26,165 bases of DNA, taken from positions 1-26,165 of the forward strand of contig CBHYLN010000073.1 of NCBI GenBank assembly GCA_966128725.1, read 5' to 3'. Below the pieces are notes generated by a model. The model was not told the DNA's origin, ran no database searches, and was given only the letters and a program-made list of their open reading frames with translations. Below, in pieces: positions 1-8,864 of this stretch (position 1 is its first letter; every line of letters begins with the position of its first letter). The DNA comes from JAFDZV01 sp966128725 (GTDB lineage: Bacteria; Bacteroidota; Ignavibacteria; OLB7). The translations under genes were made by a program, and so were the position numbers.

Positions 1-1
1 G

Positions 2-2554
2 TTCCCGGATTCGGTGTACAGGAACGGCATCGTGGCCGCGATCGTCCACGCCGATACCACCGCCACCGCTCCGGTGCTCATCACGTCCCCGGCGGCGCGA
101 TTCTCCGTCACGATAGCGGTGGTCAATCTTGCCGATCGATTCATCGTGCTCTGGAACGATCGGCGGGCCGCCTCGCCCGGCGCGTACATGCAGGTGGTCG
201 ACACGCTCGGCGTTCCGGTCGGCGGTGAGCAGTTTCTGAGCACGCTGCGGATCGCCCAGGCCGATCGCGTCTGGGTCAACAGGACCGGGACGGGCTACGT
301 GCTGACGTGGCAGACGAATGAACCCGATACGGTGCACTTTCATCAACGCGCCCTGACCGCGGACGGTATCCTATCGGGATCGTCGACCGAAATCGTGACC
401 GGGAATTTCGACGACAGCCTGACGTTCGACGCGCTTCCCGGCGCCGTGGTCATCCGCGACAGCATCAACGGCTGCCGTTTCATTCATGCCGGAGGGCGCG
501 TCGATGGGCGTCCGATACCATCGCGGTTTCTTTATCGGTCCCACTATCTCGCCGCCGACACGTCGATCATCGTCCTCGAACCGGCCGGAGCGTTCAAGCG
601 CTGGGTCACGTTCTATCGCAGCCTGTTCGACACCACGGTGGTGCGTCGTGTGATGATAACGCTGCCGGATGGGCCGATCGACGCCGCCGCGCTCGCGGCC
701 GACTCGCTGGGGCGTCCGCTGGTGTTGCTCAACGCGGATCGCAAGTCGGGGGATGGGTATTCGTGGGGACATTCAGGGTTCCTCAACAGCTATCGCCTGG
801 CCGACGACGGAACCCTTCTGGACTCACACTTCGTGGCGTACGCCTATTCGGTGAGCTATGAAGACAGGATTTCCACGAGGATCGAGGGGGGCCTCGAAGG
901 CTATCGGGAGGAATGGGGGGACAACAACTCGATCCGCCTGAGTTATGGCATCTGGCAAACCACGACCACGAGGCCGGCCGGGACGACGACGACCAGCCAT
1001 ACGAGGGAGATTATCACCATAGACCGCTTCGGCCGTGCCTACAAGGTCGATCCGGCCGTCGGGGCGTATGCCGACTCGAGCATCACCGAACCCGTCGCGA
1101 TCGAACGCCGCCTGGTTCCGGGCTACAGCGCCGTGAGGCTCACGCTGGGTGGAGCGATCAAGCGTGAACTTGCCGTTGTGATCGCACCGACGCCGCAACA
1201 CTTCGCGCATACGTGGCCCGCGCTCGCGCGCTTCGGCGACACCGTGCTCGTCGCATGGCGCACAAGCAAGACGATCGAGCGGTTCGGAAGTGCCCGTTGG
1301 CTCTCCGGTGTGCCCGGGAGCGGCGGGGATTCGATGGTCTCGTTCGTCGACCTGCAGTTCCCGGAGCTGTCGAGCGTGCTGATTCCGTTCGAGCATCACG
1401 GCGTGCTGCAGCGTTGGAACGATTTCTGCGCGATCACCTATACGAACATCGTGGGGGGGGCGCCATTGCCGGGTAGGCAGCCGAACCCGGGTTTCTCTTA
1501 CGACGTTGCGCTTCCGTCGCCGTGGGGGCTGGGTTCCAGGTACGTCGTCGGCACCGCGTGCAATCCGACGCAGGGTGCGCACGGTTACGATCCCGATTCC
1601 GGCATCGTGGTCGGCATGGTCGACGGATGCAACTACGATGGGGCCTGTATCAACCTCGATCGCACGGGCAACGTGCTTCGTCGCGACACGCTCGGCGCCG
1701 GGCAATATTCCTCGGCGATTATCCCGTTCTCCGGGGGACGCTACATTCTGGTGCGCAACGACTCGGCGCTCGCGTTCACGCGGTCGCACTTCGATCGTGC
1801 GTTCCCGTTGCCGCACCGCGGCGCGCCCGGCCCGGCAATCTATCAGCGGCTGCACGGCGATCGTTTCCTTCGCTGTTATCCGGAGCTGGGAGCCGACTCC
1901 TCGGGCGTGATGCCTGATCGCTGGGTCGTCTTCGAGACGTTCGATGCGAACGGGACCGAACTCGCGCGATCTCGGGTTCAGGCGCCGTCTGCGCGCTTTG
2001 ATCTCTTCGTCTATCAACGCGCCTCCGATGCTGCGCTCTTCGTGGTGTTCGGAAGCGATGACGGTGTGCACCTTACGAAGCTGGACGCAGGGCTCAGGAT
2101 GCTGGTGGCCGATACCGTCGTCTCCGCCACCCGCGCGCGTGTCGCGCGGCCCGTGTGCTCCGTTCGGGACGACACCATGCTGGTCGCCTGGGAAGATTTT
2201 CGGAACGTGGTGTCGGATATCTATGGAACGAAACTGGACATCGGTCGCCTCAACAACATCGTCTCCGGAGTCGGGGGGCCGAGCATCCAGTTGAAGCGCC
2301 TGTACCCGGTCCCGGCCGGCAACTCCATCGTGGTGGAGTACGATGTCACCGACGCGACGCGGGCGACGCGCTTCGCCGTTCAATTGTTCGACATCCTCGG
2401 CAGACGTATGGGGACGGCCGAGCCGGTGGAGACCTCAAACAATTCGTGGCGGGCCGAGATCTCGCTCGAAGGGCTCCCCGGCGGCGCCTACTACGCTGTG
2501 GTCGGCCCGTCCGGCTCCGGGGCCTACGCCTCGCGCCTGTTCATCCATCGGTGA
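2..2554 (+). CDS. T9SS-sorted secreted protein, C-terminal part (5' end outside window)
   Basis: The frame is open to the left window edge, so the GTG at 14 is probably an internal valine and the true start lies upstream. About 850 residues are visible. The last ~85 residues form a type IX secretion C-terminal sorting domain: a YPVPAGN segment (cf. YPNPA), a beta-rich stretch, LFDILGRRMG (cf. the D-x-x-GR motif), then LPGGAYYAVV and a short basic end. In this family the domain directs passage through the outer-membrane T9SS channel and is usually cleaved when the cargo is anchored or released. The body contains scattered beta-strand repeats such as LVAWEDFRN-SDIYG near the end and VLWNDRRA near the start, like beta-propeller-type surface proteins. 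No catalytic motif was recognised, so the function of the body is unknown. The stop codon sits inside a hairpin (2550-2578). Its relation to the polysaccharide genes downstream is only by position. Confidence 0.85.
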   Translation, partial: FPDSVYRNGIVAAIVHADTTATAPVLITSPAARFSVTIAVVNLADRFIVLWNDRRAASPGAYMQVVDTLGVPVGGEQFLSTLRIAQADRVWVNRTGTGYVLTWQTNEPDTVHFHQRALTADGILSGSSTEIVTGNFDDSLTFDALPGAVVIRDSINGCRFIHAGGRVDGRPIPSRFLYRSHYLAADTSIIVLEPAGAFKRWVTFYRSLFDTTVVRRVMITLPDGPIDAAALAADSLGRPLVLLNADRKSGDGYSWGHSGFLNSYRLADDGTLLDSHFVAYAYSVSYEDRISTRIEGGLEGYREEWGDNNSIRLSYGIWQTTTTRPAGTTTTSHTREIITIDRFGRAYKVDPAVGAYADSSITEPVAIERRLVPGYSAVRLTLGGAIKRELAVVIAPTPQHFAHTWPALARFGDTVLVAWRTSKTIERFGSARWLSGVPGSGGDSMVSFVDLQFPELSSVLIPFEHHGVLQRWNDFCAITYTNIVGGAPLPGRQPNPGFSYDVALPSPWGLGSRYVVGTACNPTQGAHGYDPDSGIVVGMVDGCNYDGACINLDRTGNVLRRDTLGAGQYSSAIIPFSGGRYILVRNDSALAFTRSHFDRAFPLPHRGAPGPAIYQRLHGDRFLRCYPELGADSSGVMPDRWVVFETFDANGTELARSRVQAPSARFDLFVYQRASDAALFVVFGSDDGVHLTKLDAGLRMLVADTVVSATRARVARPVCSVRDDTMLVAWEDFRNVVSDIYGTKLDIGRLNNIVSGVGGPSIQLKRLYPVPAGNSIVVEYDVTDATRATRFAVQLFDILGRRMGTAEPVETSNNSWRAEISLEGLPGGAYYAVVGPSGSGAYASRLFIHR

Positions 2555-2578
2555 CGGGGCGGGCGCCCCCTGGTTACC
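2550..2578 (+). terminator. Possible terminator hairpin after the T9SS protein
   Basis: GGTGAC-GGGGC (2550-2560) pairs with GCCCC (2565-2569) and, after a three-base bulge, GTTACC (2573-2578), with a four-base loop. The stop codon TGA is within the left arm. No T-tract follows, so intrinsic termination is uncertain. Confidence 0.3.
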
Positions 2579-2673
2579 AAATGTCAACACATGACGTCGC
2601 GCTTTCAACGGTCGGGCGCTCTGCCGGCTTCGACATCCATTGCATCGGAATGGCCAAGGGCGTTCACGGCGTG

Positions 2674-2705
2674 TCCGGCATCCCCGCGAAAGTGGGTATC
2701 CATGC
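2674..2705. repeat. Palindromic dispersed repeat of the CCCGCGAAAGYGGG type
   Basis: CCCGC-GAAA-GTGGG (2683-2696) is a five-pair hairpin with a GNRA-like GAAA loop and one G-T pair. It is flanked by CCGGCAT on the left and TATCCATG on the right. Short palindromes of this form, whose reverse translation gives peptides like WIPAFAGM, are scattered in intergenic regions of many unrelated bacteria. Here the reverse strand reads WIPTFAGMPD. Only one convincing copy is present in this window, so the repeat assignment rests on general knowledge of this element. Confidence 0.5.
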
Positions 2706-2860
2706 GGGCCGCAACGCCGATTCCGGTGTTCGCCCCGGTTGAATCGGGATGAACCGCGAGGGTGACGGCCTTGAAGCGTTGTGTTGATCATGAATCTCCG
2801 CGAAGCCGAACCGACTCTCCGCGTCGGTCGCCGGATTCACTCCGTTCGTTCCGGCTTTCG

Positions 2861-2868
2861 TATGTTTG
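2861..2868 (+). promoter_or_regulatory. Possible Bacteroidota-type -7 element
   Basis: TATGTTTG matches the Bacteroidota -7 consensus TAnnTTTG exactly and lies 69 bases before the first polysaccharide gene. No good -33 TTTG occurs at the expected 17-23 base spacing (the nearest, TTCA at 2836-2839, matches two of four), so this is a weak candidate supported mainly by position. Confidence 0.25.
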
Positions 2869-2936
2869 CGGATTATGGTGTTCCAAATACCCGGCATCCG
2901 TCGCCTCTTTCCTTCACATCTCGCAGAATCCCCTGA

Positions 2937-4265
2937 ATGAACGTTCTTGACAGGATCAACACGCGCCAGTTCACTGTTGCGGTGGTCGGCCTTGGCTACG
3001 TTGGTCTTCCTCTCGCGGTGGAATTTGCCCGTTTGGGCGTGAAGACCGTTGGCATCGACGTTGATGCCGCTAAGGTTGAAGCGCTGAAAAACGGTAACAA
3101 CTATATCCAGGATATCGACAACGCTCTTGTTCGCGACGTTGTGGAGCGTGGGCTGCTTGCGGCCACGGCCGACTTCGCCGCCGTTGGCACCGCCGATGTT
3201 ATCTACATCTGCGTGCCCACGCCGTTCACCGCGAACAAGGAGCCCGATATCTCCTATATCATTCAGGCCGCCGAGGGCGTTGCCGCGCACATGAGCGCCG
3301 GCGCCTGCGTGATCCTGAAGAGCACCACGTTCCCGAACACCACCGAGGGCCATGTGCAGCCCATCCTTGAGCGTGGCGGGCGCGTCGTGGGCAGGGATTT
3401 CTACCTTGCCTTTTCGCCCGAACGGATCGATCCTGGGAACAAGACCTGGCACACCGGAAACACGCCGATTGTTGTTGGCGGCGTTACGCCGGAGTGCACG
3501 AAGATCGCCGCCGCGGCCAACCGTGTGATCATCGAGAAGGTGTTCGAGGTGAGCTCGCCGAAGGTGGGCGAGATGGAGAAGCTGCTGGAGAACATCTTCC
3601 GCTCGGTGAACATCGCGCTGGTGAACGAACTGGCGCAGTTGTGCGACCGCATGGGCGGGATCAACATGTGGGAGGTTGTGGAGGCCGCGGCCACCAAGCC
3701 GTTCGGCTTCATGCCGTTTTTCCCGGGGCCGGGCATCGGCGGGCACTGCATCCTGATCGACCCGTATTACCTGAGCTGGCTGGCACGCGAATACGATTTC
3801 GTGACGAACTTCATCACGCTGGCGGCCGAGGTGAACGAGTCGATGCCGTTTTACGTGCGCGGGATGGTGATGCGGCAGATAGCGCATCTGCCCGTGACGC
3901 TGAAGGATGCGAAGATCCTGGTGCTGGGCGTGGCCTTCAAGCGCGATGTGGATGATCTGCGCCACAGCCCCGCGCTTCGCGTGATGGAACTGCTTACGCA
4001 GGATGGCGCCGGCAATATCTCGTATGTTGATCCCTACATCCCTTCGCTGGAGCTGTTCGGCCGCACGATGCACGCGCTGCCGTACAGCGACGAACTGGTG
4101 GCCGATGCCGATATCGTGGTGATCACCACCGATCACACCGATTTCGACTACGCCCGTATCGTTGCCAACGCCAAGGTGGTGGTGGATACCCGGAACGCCA
4201 CACGCGGCGTAACCGAGGGGCGCGAGAAGATTGCACTGCTTGGGGGCGGCCAGTGCGCACAGTAA
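2937..4265 (+). CDS. wbpA: UDP-N-acetylhexosamine 6-dehydrogenase (nucleotide sugar dehydrogenase)
   Basis: This 442-residue cytoplasmic enzyme should oxidise C6 of a UDP-HexNAc to the uronic acid in two NAD-dependent steps. The NAD-binding glycine motif GLGYVGLP is at residues 18-25 and ICVPTPF at ~91-97. The family signature GPGIGGHCILIDPYYLSW spans ~264-281, with the catalytic cysteine at 271. The C-terminal UDP-binding domain begins near KILVLGVAFK (~326-335). IDPYYLSWLAREY resembles WbpA-type UDP-GlcNAc dehydrogenases more than WecC, but the next gene is a UDP-GlcNAc 2-epimerase, so UDP-ManNAc may be the real substrate. Length is normal for the family. There is no clear Shine-Dalgarno before ATG 2937; the start is chosen because the Rossmann motif falls at the usual distance. 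It overlaps the next gene by 13 bases, suggesting coupled translation. Confidence 0.9.
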   Translation: MNVLDRINTRQFTVAVVGLGYVGLPLAVEFARLGVKTVGIDVDAAKVEALKNGNNYIQDIDNALVRDVVERGLLAATADFAAVGTADVIYICVPTPFTANKEPDISYIIQAAEGVAAHMSAGACVILKSTTFPNTTEGHVQPILERGGRVVGRDFYLAFSPERIDPGNKTWHTGNTPIVVGGVTPECTKIAAAANRVIIEKVFEVSSPKVGEMEKLLENIFRSVNIALVNELAQLCDRMGGINMWEVVEAAATKPFGFMPFFPGPGIGGHCILIDPYYLSWLAREYDFVTNFITLAAEVNESMPFYVRGMVMRQIAHLPVTLKDAKILVLGVAFKRDVDDLRHSPALRVMELLTQDGAGNISYVDPYIPSLELFGRTMHALPYSDELVADADIVVITTDHTDFDYARIVANAKVVVDTRNATRGVTEGREKIALLGGGQCAQ

Positions 4266-5344
4266 TCTCGGTGGTGGGCGCACGGCCCAACTTCATGAAG
4301 GCCGCGCCGGTGCAGCACGCCTTTGCCCGCGTGGAAGGCATCCGGCACCTGATGGTGCATACGGGGCAGCATTACGATCCCAACATGTCCGACGTCTTCT
4401 TCGAGGATCTCGGCATGGGGCGCCCGGATCTGTACCTGAACGTGGGCTCCGGCTCGCACGCGGTGCAGACCGCGAAGGTGATGGTGGAGTTCGAGGAAGT
4501 GTGCCGGGCGCATTCGCCGGCGATGGTGGTGGTGTACGGCGATGTGAACTCCACGCTGGCCGCCGGTGTGGTTGCCAAGAAGATGGGCATCGCGCTTGCA
4601 CACGTGGAATCCGGGTTGCGGAGCTACGACCGGCTGATGCCGGAGGAGATCAACCGCATCGCGACCGACGCGATCACCGATCTGTTCTTCGTGACCGAGG
4701 AAAGCGGGCGGCGCAATCTGCTGGCCGAGGGGATTCGCGCCGAGGCGATCCACATGGTGGGCAACACGATGATCGACTCGTTGGCGCGGTTATGCCGCGC
4801 GCTGCCCCAGCCGGCCGCCGCCGGCCGTTCGCTGGTGCTTACGCTGCACCGGCCGGCGAATGTGGATGATCCCGCCCGCCTTGCGGCGCTGCTTGCGGCG
4901 ATCGACGAAGGCGCCGGCGATGCCAGCATCAAGTTCCCGGTGCACCCGCGCACCGAATCGGCGATGCGCGCGGCCGGGCTGTACGAGCGGTACGCCGGCG
5001 ATGCGCGCTGGGCGCTGCTGCCGCCGGCGGGATATCGCGAGTTCATCGAACTGGTGCGCGCCTCGATGGGCGTGGTTACCGACTCCGGCGGCGTGCAGGA
5101 GGAAACAACGTGGTTGGGCATTCCCTGCCTTACGCTCCGCGAATCCACCGAGCGCCCGTCGACGGTGGAGCAGGGCACCAACAATCTTGTTGGCATCGAA
5201 CCGATGATGGTGCGCGATGCGGTGGCCGGCGTGGTTGCCGGTGACGGCCGCCAACGCGGCGCGGTGCCACCGCTCTGGGATGGCCAGGCGGCCGGGCGAA
5301 TCGTGCGTGCAATCATGTTGTATCTCGATCAGCATTCTCTATAG
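4253..5344 (+). CDS. wecB: UDP-N-acetylglucosamine 2-epimerase (non-hydrolysing)
   Basis: This 363-residue cytoplasmic enzyme interconverts UDP-GlcNAc and UDP-ManNAc. The start is GTG 4253, giving MRTVISVVGARPNFMK, the classical N-terminus of the family. Other landmarks are HTGQHYD (36-42), VVYGDVNST (~93-101), HVESGLRS..PEEINR (~117-135) with the conserved acidic residues, LTLHRPAN (~197-203), HPRT (231-234), and the C-terminal UDP site VVTDSGGVQEE (~274-284) with R..T.RPSTVEQGTN (~296-310). All expected catalytic motifs are present, so the enzyme looks intact. It begins inside the end of the dehydrogenase gene. Together the two would supply UDP-ManNAcA or a related N-acetylhexosaminuronic acid for the repeat unit. 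Fifteen bases separate it from the export-protein gene. Confidence 0.93.
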   Translation: MRTVISVVGARPNFMKAAPVQHAFARVEGIRHLMVHTGQHYDPNMSDVFFEDLGMGRPDLYLNVGSGSHAVQTAKVMVEFEEVCRAHSPAMVVVYGDVNSTLAAGVVAKKMGIALAHVESGLRSYDRLMPEEINRIATDAITDLFFVTEESGRRNLLAEGIRAEAIHMVGNTMIDSLARLCRALPQPAAAGRSLVLTLHRPANVDDPARLAALLAAIDEGAGDASIKFPVHPRTESAMRAAGLYERYAGDARWALLPPAGYREFIELVRASMGVVTDSGGVQEETTWLGIPCLTLRESTERPSTVEQGTNNLVGIEPMMVRDAVAGVVAGDGRQRGAVPPLWDGQAAGRIVRAIMLYLDQHSL

Positions 5345-5358
5345 GTGATCTTCTTCTG

Positions 5359-7122
5359 ATGTCCGTATCTCCAATCCGAATGTCGCGAGCCGCGCTGATC
5401 ATGGCGCTGTCCGCGATCCTGCTTCCGGCGCTGCTTGTGGCGCAGCCCTCATCGCCGGTGGGGAAAAGCAAGGACGACGATCTCATCCTGAAAAAGTCCG
5501 ATGGCCAATCGCGTTCGTCCGCGGTTGGTGCCGATCTTCCGCCCATTGAACGGCCGATCGATCCAACGCGCTACATGCTGGGGCCTAACGATCAGCTCCT
5601 GCTCTCGATCCCGCTGATCGAAGGCGGGGAGTACCCGATTGTTGTGTCGCTGGATAACACCATCCTTCTGCCTCGGGGATTCCCGCTGGTCAACGTCAGG
5701 GGCATGTCGCTTGCGCGGCTGCGCGAGTACGTGGATTCGCTGTACCGCGCGCGCTCGGCATCCTACCGCAACGTGAACATCTCGCTGGTGAAGCCCCGCT
5801 CGATTTATGTGAGCGTTACCGGCGACGTGTTGTTCCCCGATCGTTACGTGCTTACCGCCGCCGACCGGCCCACAACCGCCATCGATATCGCCAACAAGAT
5901 CAGCAACGAGGGCCTTACCAAGGCGCGCGAGGAGGAGATCGCGATCGATCGCCGCCGTTCGCGCGATGACCGCATGAGCGCCCGCGATCTGGGCGGCAAG
6001 CGTGTTGTGCGCCGCTGGATTACCCTGCGCCATAACGACGGCACCATCCGCCGGCTGGATCTGCTGCGTTACCGCGCCATGGGCGACGAGGCGGACAACC
6101 CAACGCTGCGCGAGGGCGACGAGATTGTTGTGCTTCCGGCCGATTACTCGATGCCCACCGTTGCCGTGGTGGGCGCGGTGAACACGCCGATGGCGATCCC
6201 GTTTGCCCCCGGCGACAACGCCCTGATGCTGGTGCGCCTGGCCGGCGGCGCGCGCGCCGATGGCAGCGCCACCGAGGCCTACATCATCCGTGGCGGCCCC
6301 TCCGGGCTTACCCGGGTGACGCTCGATCTGGAGGACAGCGCCGCGCTGGCCGCGACGCCCATCGCCGCTGGCGATCAGCTTGTGGTGCTGGCGGCCGAAC
6401 CCGGCGTGGCCGGTGAGCAGAACGGGGCGGTATCGGTGATCGGCGAGGTGGCCCGCCCCGCCACCTATCCCATTGTGCCCGGCGTTACCAAGCTCTCGGA
6501 GATCATCCGCATGGCCGGCGGCCCAACGGCCAACGCCGCGCTGAACGGCGCGTACATCTCGCGCCGGGTGGATCTGCGATATCAGAAGGACGTTACGGAG
6601 ATGTCGGAGGAGCCCGGCGCGGTGCTCAGCGCCAGCGTGCTGACCATGGACGACACAACACGCCTGAAGTACGATCTGCGTAACCAGAAGGACCGCGTTT
6701 CGGCGGACTTCGTGGAGATCGTGGCCCGGGGCAACACGGCGCACGATGTGCCGCTTGAGGGCGGCGACGAGATCGTGATCCCACCGAATCCGCGCAACGT
6801 GTTCGTGCGGGGTCGTGTGGCGCACCCGGGCTGGGTTGCCTTCTCGCAGGGCGCCGATTTCCGGTACTACGTGGAACGCGCCGGCGGCTTCACCGAAGCG
6901 GCCGAGCCGGGCCGTGCCCAGGTGATGCGGTTTGGAACGGGCGCATGGCTGGCTGCCGACGACGCGTCGATCAATCCCGGCGACGAGCTGTATGTGCCGG
7001 GCGAGCGCGACCTGCCGGGCCGCACGTCGCTGGAGATCGCCAGCTCGATCATCGGCATCACGGGCGGCATTGCAAGCCTTGCGTTCACCGTGTTCACGTT
7101 TGTGCGGGAGCTCACGAAGTAG
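5359..7122 (+). CDS. Wza-like polysaccharide export protein with SLBB domains
   Basis: This 587-residue protein has an N-terminal signal peptide (hydrophobic residues ~11-28, likely cut near VAQ-P). There is no lipobox cysteine, unlike Wza of enterobacteria. A Poly_export domain follows (YMLGPNDQLLLSIP at ~72-85 to ~147). Then come about four SLBB-type units, each ending in the typical GDE.VVLP turn: ~148-260 (REGDEIVVLP), ~267-345 (AAGDQLVVLA), ~357-475 (EGGDEIVIPP) and ~481-547 (NPGDELYVPG). A hydrophobic helix closes the protein at ~561-582 (SIIGITGGIASLAFTVFTFV), where Wza has its outer-membrane helical barrel. The role is the periplasm-to-outside conduit for the polysaccharide. It is longer than E. 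coli Wza because of the extra SLBB units, which is common in the Bacteroidota group. The stop codon overlaps the GTG start of the next gene by one base. Confidence 0.9.
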   Translation: MSVSPIRMSRAALIMALSAILLPALLVAQPSSPVGKSKDDDLILKKSDGQSRSSAVGADLPPIERPIDPTRYMLGPNDQLLLSIPLIEGGEYPIVVSLDNTILLPRGFPLVNVRGMSLARLREYVDSLYRARSASYRNVNISLVKPRSIYVSVTGDVLFPDRYVLTAADRPTTAIDIANKISNEGLTKAREEEIAIDRRRSRDDRMSARDLGGKRVVRRWITLRHNDGTIRRLDLLRYRAMGDEADNPTLREGDEIVVLPADYSMPTVAVVGAVNTPMAIPFAPGDNALMLVRLAGGARADGSATEAYIIRGGPSGLTRVTLDLEDSAALAATPIAAGDQLVVLAAEPGVAGEQNGAVSVIGEVARPATYPIVPGVTKLSEIIRMAGGPTANAALNGAYISRRVDLRYQKDVTEMSEEPGAVLSASVLTMDDTTRLKYDLRNQKDRVSADFVEIVARGNTAHDVPLEGGDEIVIPPNPRNVFVRGRVAHPGWVAFSQGADFRYYVERAGGFTEAAEPGRAQVMRFGTGAWLAADDASINPGDELYVPGERDLPGRTSLEIASSIIGITGGIASLAFTVFTFVRELTK

Positions 7123-8861
7123 TGATATGTTCCACGCCACATAGAAACGGCCCAACGTGTTGGCGCCGGCGTGCGACTGCCATGGCTATGCTGGCCATGG
7201 TTGCGCTGGCCGTGATGCCTGGCGCGCAATCGGCGCATGCGCAGGTGGAGCTGCTGCCGCTGGATCACCCGGCAACGGGCGTGCTGGTGCGGTTGTACCA
7301 ATGGGGCGCCATCCAGGCGTTTCCGCGCGAGCATCTGCCCATCAGCCGTGGGCAGGCGTACCGCTACCTGGTTGAGGCGGTTGCCGATGTGTCGGTGCCG
7401 GAGGCCCTGCGCCACGAGGCCGCCTATTACCGCGACGAGCTGGCCGCCGATATCGGCGGCACGCCCACGGCCGTGCTGATTGCAACCACCGATTCCTCAA
7501 AGCTTCTGTACGATCGTCCGTTCGCCGGATATCCGTTGGCAATCGCGCAGCATCGCGACAGCGCCCTGGGCGTGCATGTTGCGCTGGAGCCCGTGCTCGA
7601 CGCCGAGCTGCGGCACGACCCCGACCGCACGGCCACGTCGCTGATAGCGCAGGGCGGCGTGCAGTTGCGGGGGACGCTGGGCAATCATGTTGGATTCTCG
7701 GCGCGGGTTACCAACGGCTCGATCGCCGGCGATTCGCTGGTTGCCGCGCGCGACCCACGCATCCTGTGCAACGGCTCGTTCGGCGTCACGGGATTCGGCC
7801 GCGATATCTCCTTTGGCGACGGGCATCTGCGGGCCGACTTTGACAACGTGTCCTTCGAGATCGGGCGCGAGCGGATGCAGCTTGGCGCCGGGCTGGATGC
7901 CAGCCTGTTCGTGGGCTCGCACCTGCCGTGCAACTACGACTATCTCCGCTTCAACGCTCATCTTGGGCGATTCACCTTCACGCATCTGCACGCATCGCTG
8001 CTGGTGGACGCGGCCGGTACAACGCTGCAGGGGCCGTTCTCCGATATTCCCGCCAAGTTCCTTGCGGCGCATCTGCTCAGCTTCGGTCCGTTCGCCGGCA
8101 TGCGGTGGTCGATCGGCGAATCGGTGATCTATCACGGTCGCGGCTTCGAGATCGGGTATTTGAACCCGCTGGTGTTCATGAAAACCCAGGAGCAGTACCT
8201 GCGCGATCGCGACAACGCCAATCTGTACCTGGCGATGACGGCCGCGCCGGCGCATGGCCTGTTGCTGGAGGGGGAGATGTTGGTGGACGATCTGCGGTTC
8301 TCGCAGATCGGCGAGGGGTTCTGGAACAACAAAACCGCCTGGCGTGTGGCCGCGCGCACCACGGCGCTTGTGGCGCCCTGGCTGGACGCGTCGGTTTCCT
8401 ACACCCGCCTTGAGCCGTATGTGTTCACGCACTTCAATCGGCTGAACAATTACACGCATGCCGGGATGTTGATCGCCGGCGCGGATCTGGACCCGAACTC
8501 GTACATGGCCCAGCTTACGATGCAGGCCACGCCGGCGCCGAACCTGCTGTTGCGGCTTACCGCCGGCATGGGCGAACACGGCGCCAATGTGATCGGCAAG
8601 GATTCCACCGGCGCAGATACGTTGCTGGTGAACGCCGGCGGCGACCTGGGCGAGACACATCGCGCGATTATCGATCCCACGATCGTTACGTTTCTGGGCG
8701 GTGAGCTGCACACGCTTACGCGGTTGCGTCTGGAGGCCGAATACGAGCCGCTGCGCAATCTGTACCTGCGTCTTGAGGCCTCGTACGATCGCTCGCATAC
8801 CGAGGCGGCCACCGAAGCGGTCACCGAGCTGCGATTTGGCGTGCGTGTGGGGGCGCATTAG
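7122..8861 (+). CDS. Wzi-like capsule assembly outer-membrane beta-barrel protein
   Basis: The GTG at 7122 overlaps the previous stop (TAGTG) and has a GGGAG eleven bases upstream. It gives a good signal peptide: a basic segment WRRR (residues 14-17), a hydrophobic core and a cleavage site AHA-Q after residue 40. A later ATG at 7182 would lack the basic part. The mature ~540 residues are rich in alternating amphipathic strands. They carry the landmark run YHGRGFEIGYLNPL followed by Q.QYL.DRDNANLYL, which I recognise from Wzi-family capsule assembly proteins of the Bacteroidota. Strands continue to a C-terminal LRFGVRVGAH. Wzi is an outer-membrane barrel that helps attach or organise capsule polysaccharide at the surface; sitting next to the export protein fits this. 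Family assignment is by remembered pattern, so the barrel prediction is firmer than the exact role. Confidence 0.78.
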   Translation: MICSTPHRNGPTCWRRRATAMAMLAMVALAVMPGAQSAHAQVELLPLDHPATGVLVRLYQWGAIQAFPREHLPISRGQAYRYLVEAVADVSVPEALRHEAAYYRDELAADIGGTPTAVLIATTDSSKLLYDRPFAGYPLAIAQHRDSALGVHVALEPVLDAELRHDPDRTATSLIAQGGVQLRGTLGNHVGFSARVTNGSIAGDSLVAARDPRILCNGSFGVTGFGRDISFGDGHLRADFDNVSFEIGRERMQLGAGLDASLFVGSHLPCNYDYLRFNAHLGRFTFTHLHASLLVDAAGTTLQGPFSDIPAKFLAAHLLSFGPFAGMRWSIGESVIYHGRGFEIGYLNPLVFMKTQEQYLRDRDNANLYLAMTAAPAHGLLLEGEMLVDDLRFSQIGEGFWNNKTAWRVAARTTALVAPWLDASVSYTRLEPYVFTHFNRLNNYTHAGMLIAGADLDPNSYMAQLTMQATPAPNLLLRLTAGMGEHGANVIGKDSTGADTLLVNAGGDLGETHRAIIDPTIVTFLGGELHTLTRLRLEAEYEPLRNLYLRLEASYDRSHTEAATEAVTELRFGVRVGAH

Positions 8862-8864
8862 CGG

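Larger units (their letters stand above)
2555..2936. other. Intergenic region before the polysaccharide cluster
   Basis: No credible gene is seen in these 382 bases; short frames crossing it lack coding character. It holds the downstream half of a possible terminator hairpin, a dispersed-repeat-type palindrome around 2674-2705, a weak inverted repeat CGGTT/AACCG (2736-2740 with 2752-2756) and a possible promoter element at 2861-2868. It separates the T9SS protein from the exopolysaccharide genes and is the most likely place for their leading promoter. Confidence 0.6.

Noticed and set aside
824..2383. Long reverse-strand frame of 519 codons
   Set aside because: It is antisense to the T9SS protein, His/Arg/Asp-rich like other high-GC shadows, and has no recognisable domain.
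2664..4283. Reverse-strand frame of 539 codons, and similar ones at 5449-7155, 12129-13907 and 17557-19335
   Set aside because: Each lies opposite a gene with clear family motifs and has typical shadow composition (H, R, Q, A, G).
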